Shown here: piece after piece, positions 27,068 through 35,581 of the stretch | Position numbering within the stretch: position 1 is the first letter of the stretch | How the letters are laid out: each line of letters begins with the position of its first letter | DNA from: Lachnospiraceae bacterium | Lineage (GTDB): Bacteria; Bacillota; Clostridia; Lachnospirales; Lachnospiraceae | NCBI GenBank assembly: GCA_017936785.1 | Contig: JAGBEV010000053.1 | Span: 83,548 to 147,547, forward strand | Direction of reading: 5' to 3' | Length of the DNA: 64,000 bases | Translations under genes and position numbers: made by a program | The notes under the pieces: model-generated | What the model saw: only the letters and a program-made list of their open reading frames with translations | Database searches by the model: none | Told to the model about the DNA's origin: nothing

Positions 27068-27508
27068 ATGAAAAAATATTTTTGCATTGCTCTTTTAGCC
27101 TTAGCCCTTCTTTTAAGCGGCTGCGGCTCTAAACCTAAAATGAAAGACGGATTTTATACGGCGGAAATGTCCGATTATTCTTTCGGGTGGAAGGAATATC
27201 TCTGTATCATGGTAAAGGATAATACTATTGTTTATGCGGAATTTAATGCCAAAGATCCCAGTGGTTATATTAAGGCATGGGATAACGCATATATGCAGAA
27301 TATGGCACCCATTTCCGGTACCTATCCCAATGAATATACGAGATATTATGTTTCCAGGCTGATTGAAACACAGGATTGTGAATCCGTAGATACCCTGACC
27401 GGTGCTACTTCCTCCGGCAATAACTTTGCAAAATTGTCTGTGGCGGTAGTAGATCAGGCCATAGCGGGAGATTCCTCTACGATCATTGTTGAATCGGAAG
27501 CCGAGTAG
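27068..27508 (+). CDS. FMN-binding-domain lipoprotein
   Basis: A 146-residue lipoprotein: the signal peptide MKKYFCIALLALALLLSGCG ends in lipobox cysteine 19. The rest resembles an FMN-binding domain (PF04205), with DTLTGATSSGNNFAKL matching the motif in which a threonine carries FMN attached by the flavin transferase ApbE. It follows the chemoreceptor gene closely with its own GGGGAGG site, so the two are co-transcribed. It may carry electrons or report redox state at the cell surface. ApbE is not in the window. Confidence 0.82.
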   Translation: MKKYFCIALLALALLLSGCGSKPKMKDGFYTAEMSDYSFGWKEYLCIMVKDNTIVYAEFNAKDPSGYIKAWDNAYMQNMAPISGTYPNEYTRYYVSRLIETQDCESVDTLTGATSSGNNFAKLSVAVVDQAIAGDSSTIIVESEAE

Positions 27509-27511
27509 GTT

Positions 27512-28285
27512 TTAATCCAGCAGAATTTCATCTACAGTCACAAATTCATATCCTTCTTTTTGTAACTGGTCTATTATGGTAAATGCCGCCAAAACACTGG
27601 TCTTATACTGGTCATGCATTAAAATGATGCCGTTTTCCCTGGCATTTGCCAATACTCTCTGTACTACTTTGGAGGCATCCGGAGTGCACCAGTCCAATGG
27701 ATCAATACTCCACAGGACACAGATCATTCCCGTCTCACTCTCGATCTGGTCGCCGCACTGTCCAAATGGCGGCCGGATAAACTGAGGGTATTGACCGGAT
27801 ACCTCTTCAATCAATTCATTGGCAGATAATACTTCTGCTTCGATCAAATTGTTATCGGCATTTTCCAGACTCACATGATGAAATGTATGATTCCCGATCA
27901 AATGTCCGTCTTCTGCAATCTGTTCTACAATGTCAGGATAATTTTCCACAGCACTTCCCATGAGAAAAAAGGTCACCTTTACCCCTCTCTTTCTCAAACC
28001 ATCCAAAAGCATAGGCGTATAAATAGGATGAGGTCCGTCATCAAAGGTCAGGGCTATCTTTTTCCCTTCCTCTCCCGATTCAGTTGACATAACTTTTTCG
28101 TTTCTATTTTCCTGATCTGTACTTTTACTTCCTTCTGCTCCTGACTGCCAGTATACTGTCTCCTGCAGATCTCCCATAAGATTCTCTTTTTCTCTGTCAC
28201 ATAAAAAGAGGTATCCTGTCAACAGCAAATATGCGGCAAACAACCCTCCGGTCATTATTTTTAACCACTTATATCTGTTTTTCAT
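27512..28285 (-). CDS. Polysaccharide deacetylase (NodB domain), membrane anchored
   Basis: A 257-residue protein with an N-terminal membrane anchor (about 12-32), a linker and a NodB catalytic domain. All five family motifs are visible: TFDDGPHP, GNHTFHH (two metal-binding histidines), RPPFGQ, WSIDPLDW and ILMHD. It probably removes N-acetyl groups from peptidoglycan or another surface glycan. I chose the ATG at 28285 with AGAGG five bases upstream. Its end lies only three bases from the convergent FMN lipoprotein gene, with no hairpin between them. Confidence 0.93.
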   Translation of the reverse strand: MKNRYKWLKIMTGGLFAAYLLLTGYLFLCDREKENLMGDLQETVYWQSGAEGSKSTDQENRNEKVMSTESGEEGKKIALTFDDGPHPIYTPMLLDGLRKRGVKVTFFLMGSAVENYPDIVEQIAEDGHLIGNHTFHHVSLENADNNLIEAEVLSANELIEEVSGQYPQFIRPPFGQCGDQIESETGMICVLWSIDPLDWCTPDASKVVQRVLANARENGIILMHDQYKTSVLAAFTIIDQLQKEGYEFVTVDEILLD

Positions 28286-28330
28286 AGATACCTCTTGAGC
28301 TTCGTTTATTATCAATTATATGTCCGGAAA

Positions 28331-30163
28331 TCAGAAAAATGTTACCTTAAATATCCTTGCACTGAAAGGCGCCAGATCTATGACTGCTCTTGCTTCCTTT
28401 CCGTTAAAGCCCTCAGGAAATACATGACAATTATCATCTGTAGGCTTTGTATGTCCTCCATAACACTCCCAATCGCTGTTCACAAGCTCTGTCAGCTTTG
28501 CTCCTTTCCAGATGCCGAAGGTAAAATCCTTCCAGAACTGATCTGACAGGTTTAAGGCAGTTATGATTACCTCTCCGCCTCCCTTTCTGGCATATACATA
28601 GGTAGAAAACTGTTCCGCATGTACCTCCAGCCACTCAAAGCAATCAGGATTATATTCTCCGTCATAAAGAGCAGGCTCTGTTTCGTATAGTTTACATAAC
28701 TTTATATAATAGTGGTGGAATGCATCATGGAAAGGATAAGTGATCAAATCCCAATCCTGCTCCCGTTCTTCATCCCACTCCCTGAATTGTCCGATTTCAT
28801 TTCCCATAAAATTCAGTTTCTTGCCGGGATGGGTATAAAAATAAGCATAAAACGCCTTGATCTGACTGCATTTATCCTCATATTGCCCCCACATTTTCTG
28901 AATAATGGTAGCCTTTCCGTGAACAACCTCATCATGGGACAGTGCCAGAAGAAACAGTTCCTGATAAAAATACTGCATGGAAAAGCTCAGCTTATGATAG
29001 TGTGCAGGTCTGTGAACCGGCTCCAGTTTGAAGTACTCCAGCGTATCGTTCATAAAGCCCATATCCCATTTATAATCAAACCCTAAGCCCTGATAGGTAA
29101 CCGGAGCTGTTACCTTGAGAAAATCCGTAGAATCCTCTGCAATAAGAATTGCTTCGGGAATCCTCATATGCAGCCCGTAATTCATTCTCTTTACAAAATT
29201 CACCGCACAGGTATTTACTCCCCTGTCGGGATTGCCCTGCCAGTAGATCATTCTGCTGATGGCATCCATGCGGAGACCGTCAAAATGAAATTCCTTCAGC
29301 CAGTAATAAGCGCAGGACTGCAGAAAACTTGCCACCTCTCCCCGTGCATGATTGAAATTGTAGGTTCCCCACTCACTGAGAGCAACATCACTGCTGGGAA
29401 ACTCATACAAAGGCGTTCCGTCAAATTTCCCCAATCCATAGCTGTCTATGGCAAAATGAACAGGTACAAAATCCAGAATGACGCCAATGTCATTTTGATG
29501 GCAAAGATCGATAAGTTTTTTTAACTGATCCGGTGTCCCGTATCTGGAAGTGGGTGCATAGAAACCTGTATTCTGATATCCCCAGGAACAGTCCGCCGGG
29601 TGCTCGCTGAGAGGCAGAAACTCCAGATACTGAAAACCGTTTTCCTTTAAATAGGCAATCAATTCTTCTGCCATTTCATCATATTTTAAATAGGATACTG
29701 ATACATCTTCTCCTTCTTTTCTTGGTTTTTGTCTGAAGCTGCCGGGATAGAATTCATAAATATTCATAGGTCTGTTATAATTTTTATCCCGCTTCTGCTC
29801 CATCCATTGCTGATCCTGAAACTGATAGCTGTTCAGATCACAGATCACAGATGCCCAGTTGGGACGCAGTTCCATTGCAAAACCATAGGGGTCCGAGTGT
29901 TCCACTCTGTTTCCGTCCCTTGTGTATACAATGTATTTATACAACATTCCGGGTTTTGCACCTTCAATATAGGCATGATAAACTCCCGGCATTTCACAGG
30001 GATACATATTATATTCCTGCCAGTTGGAAAAATCTCCTTCTAACTTTACGTCTTTGGCATTAGGCGCATAAACCCGAAATGTAACTCCCTTTCCTTCCGG
30101 ATGGGCTCCGAAATATGTATAAGCATCAAAAGCTTCGCCTTTATAAAACTCCGTGCTGTTCAT
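28331..30163 (-). CDS. glgB: 1,4-alpha-glucan branching enzyme
   Basis: A 610-residue GH13 branching enzyme that makes alpha-1,6 branches in glycogen. It has an N-terminal CBM48 domain (VTFRVYAPNAKDVKLEGDFS), then the GH13 barrel: LDFVPVHFAID, FDGLRMDAIS (nucleophile Asp), ILIAEDS (acid/base Glu) and ALSHDEVVHGK. The ATG at 30163 has GGAGG five bases upstream. No other glycogen genes are adjacent; a TetR regulator is divergent. The promoter (-35 at 30244-30249, -10 at 30221-30226) overlaps a palindrome, so repression by that regulator is likely. Confidence 0.95.
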   Translation of the reverse strand: MNSTEFYKGEAFDAYTYFGAHPEGKGVTFRVYAPNAKDVKLEGDFSNWQEYNMYPCEMPGVYHAYIEGAKPGMLYKYIVYTRDGNRVEHSDPYGFAMELRPNWASVICDLNSYQFQDQQWMEQKRDKNYNRPMNIYEFYPGSFRQKPRKEGEDVSVSYLKYDEMAEELIAYLKENGFQYLEFLPLSEHPADCSWGYQNTGFYAPTSRYGTPDQLKKLIDLCHQNDIGVILDFVPVHFAIDSYGLGKFDGTPLYEFPSSDVALSEWGTYNFNHARGEVASFLQSCAYYWLKEFHFDGLRMDAISRMIYWQGNPDRGVNTCAVNFVKRMNYGLHMRIPEAILIAEDSTDFLKVTAPVTYQGLGFDYKWDMGFMNDTLEYFKLEPVHRPAHYHKLSFSMQYFYQELFLLALSHDEVVHGKATIIQKMWGQYEDKCSQIKAFYAYFYTHPGKKLNFMGNEIGQFREWDEEREQDWDLITYPFHDAFHHYYIKLCKLYETEPALYDGEYNPDCFEWLEVHAEQFSTYVYARKGGGEVIITALNLSDQFWKDFTFGIWKGAKLTELVNSDWECYGGHTKPTDDNCHVFPEGFNGKEARAVIDLAPFSARIFKVTFF

Positions 30164-30201
30164 TGTAACCTCCGTATATTTGGAATTATATTCTCCGATT
30201 C

Positions 30202-30249
30202 TAGACACATGTCTATTTATATGTTACAATGTCCCTGCAATTGTTTCAA
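30202..30249 (-). promoter_or_regulatory. glgB promoter with TAGACA/TGTCTA operator
   Basis: On the minus strand, TTGAAA (30244-30249) and TAACAT (30221-30226) are 17 bases apart. The dyad TAGACA-CA-TGTCTA (30202-30215) covers the expected transcription start. Another pair of the same half-sites (30280-30285 and 30299-30304) lies just before the TetR gene, so one regulator probably controls both. Confidence 0.6.
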
Positions 30250-30326
30250 TCAACGATTCTGGGTCTATTTAATGATTAGTAGACATTTTGTCATTATTTG
30301 TCTATTTCACGAAACAGGAGGCTTTT

Positions 30327-30890
30327 ATGGAAAATGACAGACGTGTCAGGCGCACCAGGGCTGCTATTCAGTCAGCATTTTTGAAATTGATCTTTGAAAA
30401 GGATATCAATAAGATTACGGTTAAAGAATTGTGTGAGCGTGCAGACATCAATAAGAGTACATTTTATCTGCATTACCGGGATATTTATGACCTGGCGGAA
30501 CAGTTTAAGCAGGGGCTTGCTGCAAAGATCTGTGATATTGTACTGGAATATGAAATCAGGGATCTGATTTCAAAGGCGCCGGAAATCTGGAAAAGGGTGT
30601 TGAATCTTTATCTGGATGATGATACCACTCCGCTTTCCCTTCATGACACAGCTTTAAACTTTATGGCAGAAGCGATCAGTACCCAGGTGCTGGATGCTGT
30701 TTTGGAGAAACTGTCGGCTTCTGTTTCCGATCATGATGAGGAAAAACTCTATCGATACCGTATCTTTACCACTTTTATCATTACAGGCTTTTTGGGTCTC
30801 CTGCGCTCTTTTGATACGGAAGAGCTGAACAGGCGTCAGGCTTTTGAAAAGATTTCACAGGGGTTGGAAAACGGTCTGAAGCTAGAATGA
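30327..30890 (+). CDS. TetR/AcrR-family regulator
   Basis: A 187-residue TetR-family protein. The DNA-binding head is RRTRAAIQSAFLKLIFEKD, VKELCERADINKSTFYLHYRD, a standard helix-turn-helix. The C-terminal ligand domain is helical (about residues 60-187). I chose the ATG at 30327 with CAGGAGG five bases upstream. It is divergent from glgB, and TAGACA/TGTCTA half-sites sit on both sides of the shared intergenic region. Ligand unknown. Confidence 0.9.
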   Translation: MENDRRVRRTRAAIQSAFLKLIFEKDINKITVKELCERADINKSTFYLHYRDIYDLAEQFKQGLAAKICDIVLEYEIRDLISKAPEIWKRVLNLYLDDDTTPLSLHDTALNFMAEAISTQVLDAVLEKLSASVSDHDEEKLYRYRIFTTFIITGFLGLLRSFDTEELNRRQAFEKISQGLENGLKLE

Positions 30891-30907
30891 TCAGCATTCT
30901 GCCGGGC

Positions 30908-32353
30908 TTAAGGTGTCCGGTCAGTGTTTTCGGTCAGGTTCATGTAGTTTACATAATTTTCTGCAAAAAGTTCTTCTTCTGCTAAATTAATGGCTTGCAG
31001 GCTCATGGGAAGACTGCGATTTTCTCCGGTCATGATCTTATAGCCGTAAACTGCTGCACCCAGAAGCGCCCCATTCCCGCAGGAGATGGTTTTATTTTCC
31101 AATTCCTTAGGCAATAGTCCGATTTTTATGGCAGCATGTACATCCAGATAATATCCGAAGCCGCCTGCCAGATAGACCCGTTCTATTTGATCAGCACACA
31201 GATTTGCCTTTTTTAACAGCACTTCAATGCCTCCCCGCACTGCTGCCTTTGCCAGCTGAAGGTTTCTGATCTGCTTTTGGGAAATGTGCATGGTTTTGTT
31301 CTGCTGGGAAACAGCAACACCTTTCTCAAAGTGGGCTTCATCCAGAGTCCCCATCTCATCTACAATTCCCTCATTCATCAGCTTTGCCAAAAGGGCGATC
31401 ATATCACTGCCAAAGAATCCCGTTCCGGCATCTCCGTCAAATGCCGGTCCTGCTGCCGTAGCACAGCAGATACCTCTGTCGTTTTCATATAGCACCAGTT
31501 CTGCATTGGTTCCCAGGTCAATGAACAAATTCCTTATGCTCCCGCCCTTTACAAATTCCACAGCATGAAGCCCCGCCACAATGTCCCCGCCTACAAATGC
31601 AGAAATTCCCGGCATCACATAAGTCCTGATTCCTGCGATTTCTGTTGTGATCTCATCTAAGGTTTCCGGTTTGAAAGGTGCACGGCTTAAACCGGTCACA
31701 TCATATTCCATCAATAAATGAACCATTGTGGTATTGGCGGCAATTACCATGAAATCCACTTTCTCATGGGAAGTTGTCAACTGCTGTACGGCTTCTGACA
31801 ATTGTCCTTTGATCATCCGGGACAACTGCTGAGCATTTCCAGACAATACCGCCTCCATTCTGGACAATACATCCGCACCATAAGCTCTCTGGGCATTTAC
31901 CCCCTTATATACATCTATAACAGCACCATCACATTTTCTTCTTTTCTCCACCACCACAGTGGTCGTACCAATATCAGCTACAAGAAAGCATTCAGCACAG
32001 TCTGAACCTAAGTCTTTCCAGCCCACCTCAAACAATCCGGTTACCGCATCCGGCTTTTTCTCCTTTGGCAACAGCACTTCGCAGTCTCCCGTAAGTTTTA
32101 CAGCACATGCCAGCCTGATTCCCTGTCTCAGTTCATCCGGCGTCAGGCTTCTTCTCTCAGCGGGCTGCGGAAGGGGTGCCCCCTTTAAAAACTGTACTCT
32201 GCATTTTCCGCAAATGCCCTTTCCGTTACAGGGCGTTTCTATAGAAATCCCCGCCTGTTGACACAGCAAAAGCAGGCTTTCTTCCATTGAGAAAGAAAGC
32301 CTGCTTTCTGAATCTTCATTTTCCCTTCTGATGACCAATTGCCGTTGAGACAT
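30908..32353 (-). CDS. ASKHA/DUF4445 protein with [2Fe-2S] domain (corrinoid-activator-like)
   Basis: A 481-residue protein. The N-terminal ferredoxin domain has the plant-type cluster ligands C42, C48, C51 and C83 (PCNGKGICGKC). The rest is an ASKHA ATPase-like fold (LVADIGTTTVVVE, FIDLGTNAELVL, GPAFDGD, LAGGFGYYLD), as in RACo and RamA. These proteins reduce inactive Co(II) corrinoid proteins at the cost of ATP so methyltransferases can work. No methyltransferase or corrinoid protein is in the window, so its client must be elsewhere. A DUF4250 gene precedes it. Confidence 0.88.
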   Translation of the reverse strand: MSQRQLVIRRENEDSESRLSFSMEESLLLLCQQAGISIETPCNGKGICGKCRVQFLKGAPLPQPAERRSLTPDELRQGIRLACAVKLTGDCEVLLPKEKKPDAVTGLFEVGWKDLGSDCAECFLVADIGTTTVVVEKRRKCDGAVIDVYKGVNAQRAYGADVLSRMEAVLSGNAQQLSRMIKGQLSEAVQQLTTSHEKVDFMVIAANTTMVHLLMEYDVTGLSRAPFKPETLDEITTEIAGIRTYVMPGISAFVGGDIVAGLHAVEFVKGGSIRNLFIDLGTNAELVLYENDRGICCATAAGPAFDGDAGTGFFGSDMIALLAKLMNEGIVDEMGTLDEAHFEKGVAVSQQNKTMHISQKQIRNLQLAKAAVRGGIEVLLKKANLCADQIERVYLAGGFGYYLDVHAAIKIGLLPKELENKTISCGNGALLGAAVYGYKIMTGENRSLPMSLQAINLAEEELFAENYVNYMNLTENTDRTP

Positions 32354-32369
32354 CTTCTATAATCCTGCC

Positions 32370-32543
32370 TTATACAAATTGATTATTCTGTTCATCATAA
32401 ACATAACCGATTCCGGAAAGTTTATCAAGCAAAGTCTGTTTCTCCACATCCTCGCCTTCACAAAGTTCATCCAGAGATTTGTAATAATCTCTCAGTTTTA
32501 AGTTTACATAACTCAATAACATTACAGGATCATTGGGTATCAT
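32370..32543 (-). CDS. DUF4250 small protein
   Basis: A 57-residue protein beginning MIPNDPVMLLSYVNLKLRDY and ending GIGYVYDEQNNQFV, which matches the DUF4250 family of short Clostridia proteins with a helix-turn-helix-like core (LDELCEGEDVEKQTLLDKL). AGAGGA lies eight bases before the ATG. It lies between the HtrA protease gene and the ASKHA gene with short gaps, so all three may share a transcript. Function unknown. Confidence 0.85.
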   Translation of the reverse strand: MIPNDPVMLLSYVNLKLRDYYKSLDELCEGEDVEKQTLLDKLSGIGYVYDEQNNQFV

Positions 32544-32563
32544 CTTTTTTTCCTCTCATCTTA

Positions 32564-34012
32564 TTAATTTTCAAATAATTCTCTAAAAATTTCATTGGGG
32601 CTCATGTAGCCCTTTTCCTGCCCGGATTGATTCTGTTCCTGCCGGGTCTGCTGCTGGCTTTCAGGGCTTTCATTTTCACCCAGGGTTACACTTACAGCCT
32701 TTTCCTGATAACCGCCCTTTTCATCAGCCCTTTGAATTGTCACTTCTACAGTTTCTCCGGCCTGGTAATATTGCAGGATATTTTTTAATTCATTGTAATC
32801 GGAAATGCTGACTCCGTCAAACTTTGTGATGATATCGCCCTTCTGAAGTCCCGCTTTTTCTGCTGCGCTTCCTTCACTGGCACCTAAAACATACACACCC
32901 TGAGGTATATTATACATCTCTGAAATGTCTGTGGAAACATTCTGACAGGAAATTCCTAAAAATCCCTGCTCATCTGTATCTACTACATCTCTGGTCTGTC
33001 TGGACATCAGTTCTTCTAATATGGGCTGTGCGCTGGAGATCGGAATGGCATACCCCATGCCTTCTACCTTTGTGGATGCAAATTTGGAGGAATTGATACC
33101 GATTACTTCTCCTTTCATATTTAAAAGAGCTCCGCCGCTGTTACCGGGGTTGATGGCAGCATCTGTCTGAATCAATTTTGCCGTAATATTTTCTATGGTA
33201 ACTTCCCTGTCTTTGGCGCTGACAATACCTGTAGTAACGCTCTGACCGTATCCCAAAGCATTTCCTATGGCAATTACCTGATCCCCTACTTCAATATCAT
33301 CGGAATTGCCCAGTTTGGCAATAGCAATGCCGGATTTAATCTCATCGCTTAGATCATCCAGTCTTACTGCAATGATCGCCAGATCGTTATCTGCATCCGT
33401 ACCCTTGATCTTGGCTTCTACTACTTTTTCTTCATCATCTCCAAAGCATACGGATAATTCACTGGAGCCGCTGACAACGTGATTATTGGTAGCAATCAGC
33501 AATTCCGTTTCATTCTGTCCGATGATAATGCCGGAACCGACACTGGTAGCCTCATATTCTCTGGTGCCAAACATGCTGACAACCTCTTCCACACCTTTAT
33601 TGGTAATAGAAACAATGGATGGCATGCTCGCCTGCACGATATCGGAAATCTCCAGAGTGCCTGTTGTCTGTGCCACATTGGTTGCAGGAATATTGGCAGT
33701 TTCACTTTCTTTGATCACCGTCTCCTTATCCTGAGACTCCTTTTCCTCAACAGTGTCAGATGCCTTAGCTAAAGTCTGCTCTATACCGCTTGCCTTTACC
33801 ACTCCTACAAATACCAGAGAAGCTGCAAGACCAAATGCTACACCTGAAGCCAGCACCGAACAGCTTTTCCTAAAAAAAGGATGGGGCTTTTTGGATTTTT
33901 TCTTTTTCTCCTTTCCACCAGTTTCTACCGCAGGGTTTGTATCTGGTGCAGCGCCGTAGTAATCTGCGGAACTGTTATAATTGTTTTGAAAATTTTGATT
34001 TTCTCCGTACAT
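32564..34012 (-). CDS. HtrA-like serine protease (S1C), membrane anchored
   Basis: A 482-residue protease. An N-terminal cytoplasmic stretch rich in Asn and Lys is followed by one membrane segment (about 50-75), a trypsin-like domain with His in ATNNHVVSG, Asp in ADNDLAIIAV and Ser in INPGNSGGALLN, and one PDZ domain (about 365-450). It degrades or refolds damaged proteins outside the membrane. The tail is Gln/Glu-rich. The ATG at 34012 was chosen over one eight codons upstream because AGAGG lies at good distance. Confidence 0.93.
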   Translation of the reverse strand: MYGENQNFQNNYNSSADYYGAAPDTNPAVETGGKEKKKKSKKPHPFFRKSCSVLASGVAFGLAASLVFVGVVKASGIEQTLAKASDTVEEKESQDKETVIKESETANIPATNVAQTTGTLEISDIVQASMPSIVSITNKGVEEVVSMFGTREYEATSVGSGIIIGQNETELLIATNNHVVSGSSELSVCFGDDEEKVVEAKIKGTDADNDLAIIAVRLDDLSDEIKSGIAIAKLGNSDDIEVGDQVIAIGNALGYGQSVTTGIVSAKDREVTIENITAKLIQTDAAINPGNSGGALLNMKGEVIGINSSKFASTKVEGMGYAIPISSAQPILEELMSRQTRDVVDTDEQGFLGISCQNVSTDISEMYNIPQGVYVLGASEGSAAEKAGLQKGDIITKFDGVSISDYNELKNILQYYQAGETVEVTIQRADEKGGYQEKAVSVTLGENESPESQQQTRQEQNQSGQEKGYMSPNEIFRELFEN

Positions 34013-34072
34013 AATGAAAACCTCTCTTCCTTTCATTTTATGACTATAGAATAGAGGTTATTTGTTATGGAA

Positions 34073-34732
34073 TTATGTTGCTTTTGTGAAGAAAGTGTGT
34101 TTTATTATTTTGCCTGTCCAGTTTATGAGCATTTCGGATAATTGATCAAAATTCCCATTAAAATCTCCGCCTGCTGCCGATTCTAATATTTTTTGATCCA
34201 AGCCTTCCAATCTGGTCAGCAGTTCCGCCTTCGTTTTAATATATATTTGCTTTTCACAAAAATATTTTGCCTGTAATACAAATACTGCAGACTTATACAT
34301 TGCCCTCAAAGCCTCACTGCTCTTTTCATGAACAGCATTATGGACACACATATGATAGATATTGCATGCTCCTAAATGAACTGCCTGTAAGATATCTTCC
34401 TCTTTTATTATTTCTTTCATCCACTCCAGACTTCCCAATAAAGGTGTGGTGTCATGATAAAATTGAAATAAATCAGATTTTTCCCAGTTTTCCAGTTCCT
34501 TCTTTCCCGAAACAAAACCGCATATTTTATCTCTGTGGGATAAAGAAGAAATGGCATTGTCATAGGTCTTCAGATCAATATAGTCCAGTTCATCCAGAAT
34601 GAGCACAACATCAATGTCGCTTTTCTCTGTTGCTTCGCCCCTGCCATAGCTTCCCTGAATGCCTGCAAACACAATGCGGGAGCCGAAAACTTCCTCCATG
34701 CGCTGCACATATGTTTTAAGCCATTCTTCCAT
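34073..34732 (-). CDS. Nucleotidyltransferase-domain protein
   Basis: A 219-residue protein. The N-terminal 100 residues have the pol-beta-type nucleotidyltransferase signature GSYGRGEATEKSDIDVVLI, with the GS and D-x-D metal-binding residues. The C-terminal half is helical and HEPN-like (LGACNIYHMCVHNAVHEKS). Such proteins resemble aminoglycoside or MNT-type nucleotidyltransferases. With the helical half fused, it could act on a small molecule or modify a protein partner. No toxin partner is adjacent. Confidence 0.8.
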   Translation of the reverse strand: MEEWLKTYVQRMEEVFGSRIVFAGIQGSYGRGEATEKSDIDVVLILDELDYIDLKTYDNAISSLSHRDKICGFVSGKKELENWEKSDLFQFYHDTTPLLGSLEWMKEIIKEEDILQAVHLGACNIYHMCVHNAVHEKSSEALRAMYKSAVFVLQAKYFCEKQIYIKTKAELLTRLEGLDQKILESAAGGDFNGNFDQLSEMLINWTGKIIKHTFFTKAT

Positions 34733-34817
34733 AATTCTGCTTTTCCTTTCTCTTCCCTGTTTTCAAATCCATGCCATCCGATTTAACATAAAAATTTCTG
34801 TTGCTCACATAAAATTT

Positions 34818-35558
34818 TTATAACGGATTTTTTATCAAAGAAATATATTGCATTTTGTCTTCCTGCTCTCTGCAATAATTTAAATACCGTTTTATGACAT
34901 CATAATCTTCCCACATATGCATGGGATAGACTTCCTTTACCGGAATCCGGAACAGAAAATAGTCCATACCATAGCAATAGGCAGCTCCCAGCCGGGGATC
35001 CAGAGGAATAAATGCTGCATCCAACGCTGCACTCGTATCTTCAGATTGACTTTCACCTGCCAGAATATTTTTTAAATATGTTATTTCTTCTTTATATACC
35101 CGTTCCTGGTCTTTATTAAAGTTTCCCAGCTCGCCGTCCCAATGCCACCAGTTTAAATCGCCTGCATGGTAAATTCTCTGCTCTCCCGCTTTAACATAAA
35201 ATGCCACGCCTGCGTCAGTGGATTTTAAAGTATGAATTGTAACATCAGGTAAAGTTAATGAAGTATGGGGCTGCATTCTGTATATTTTCTCTTTGACTGC
35301 CGGGTCAACTCCGTGCCTTTGCAAATATTTGTCGCTTAATTTTATGTCATTTCCAAATACATAGGTCACGCCGCCGGGATGATTTTGTAAGTCAAAGATT
35401 TTAAAATCAAAATGATCCGGGTGCTTATGGCTGGCGAAAACCACCAGCGGCTTTTCAGCCGGAAAAGCCGGCAGCTTTCCTTTATAATAATCAAACAGGA
35501 AGGTTGCCGGCTCTGTTTCTACCAGATAACCGCTATGATAAATATAGGTTATTTTCAT
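34818..35558 (-). CDS. Metallo-beta-lactamase-fold hydrolase
   Basis: A 246-residue MBL-fold protein. The metal-binding motif reads FASHKHPDHFDF, and HAGDLNWWHWDGELG and YPMHMWEDY give further His and Asp ligands. The UlaG-like short layout (YHSGYLVETE start) suggests a hydrolase of small metabolites. Substrate unknown. It lies downstream of clpB by 23 bases on the same strand and may share its transcript. Confidence 0.88.
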   Translation of the reverse strand: MKITYIYHSGYLVETEPATFLFDYYKGKLPAFPAEKPLVVFASHKHPDHFDFKIFDLQNHPGGVTYVFGNDIKLSDKYLQRHGVDPAVKEKIYRMQPHTSLTLPDVTIHTLKSTDAGVAFYVKAGEQRIYHAGDLNWWHWDGELGNFNKDQERVYKEEITYLKNILAGESQSEDTSAALDAAFIPLDPRLGAAYCYGMDYFLFRIPVKEVYPMHMWEDYDVIKRYLNYCREQEDKMQYISLIKNPL

Positions 35559-35581
35559 AAATTTGTGATCCCTTTCACTTG

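Noticed and set aside
27509-27511. Missing terminator between the convergent FMN lipoprotein and deacetylase genes
   Set aside because: Overlapping convergent ends are common and Rho is present, so no special mechanism is needed.
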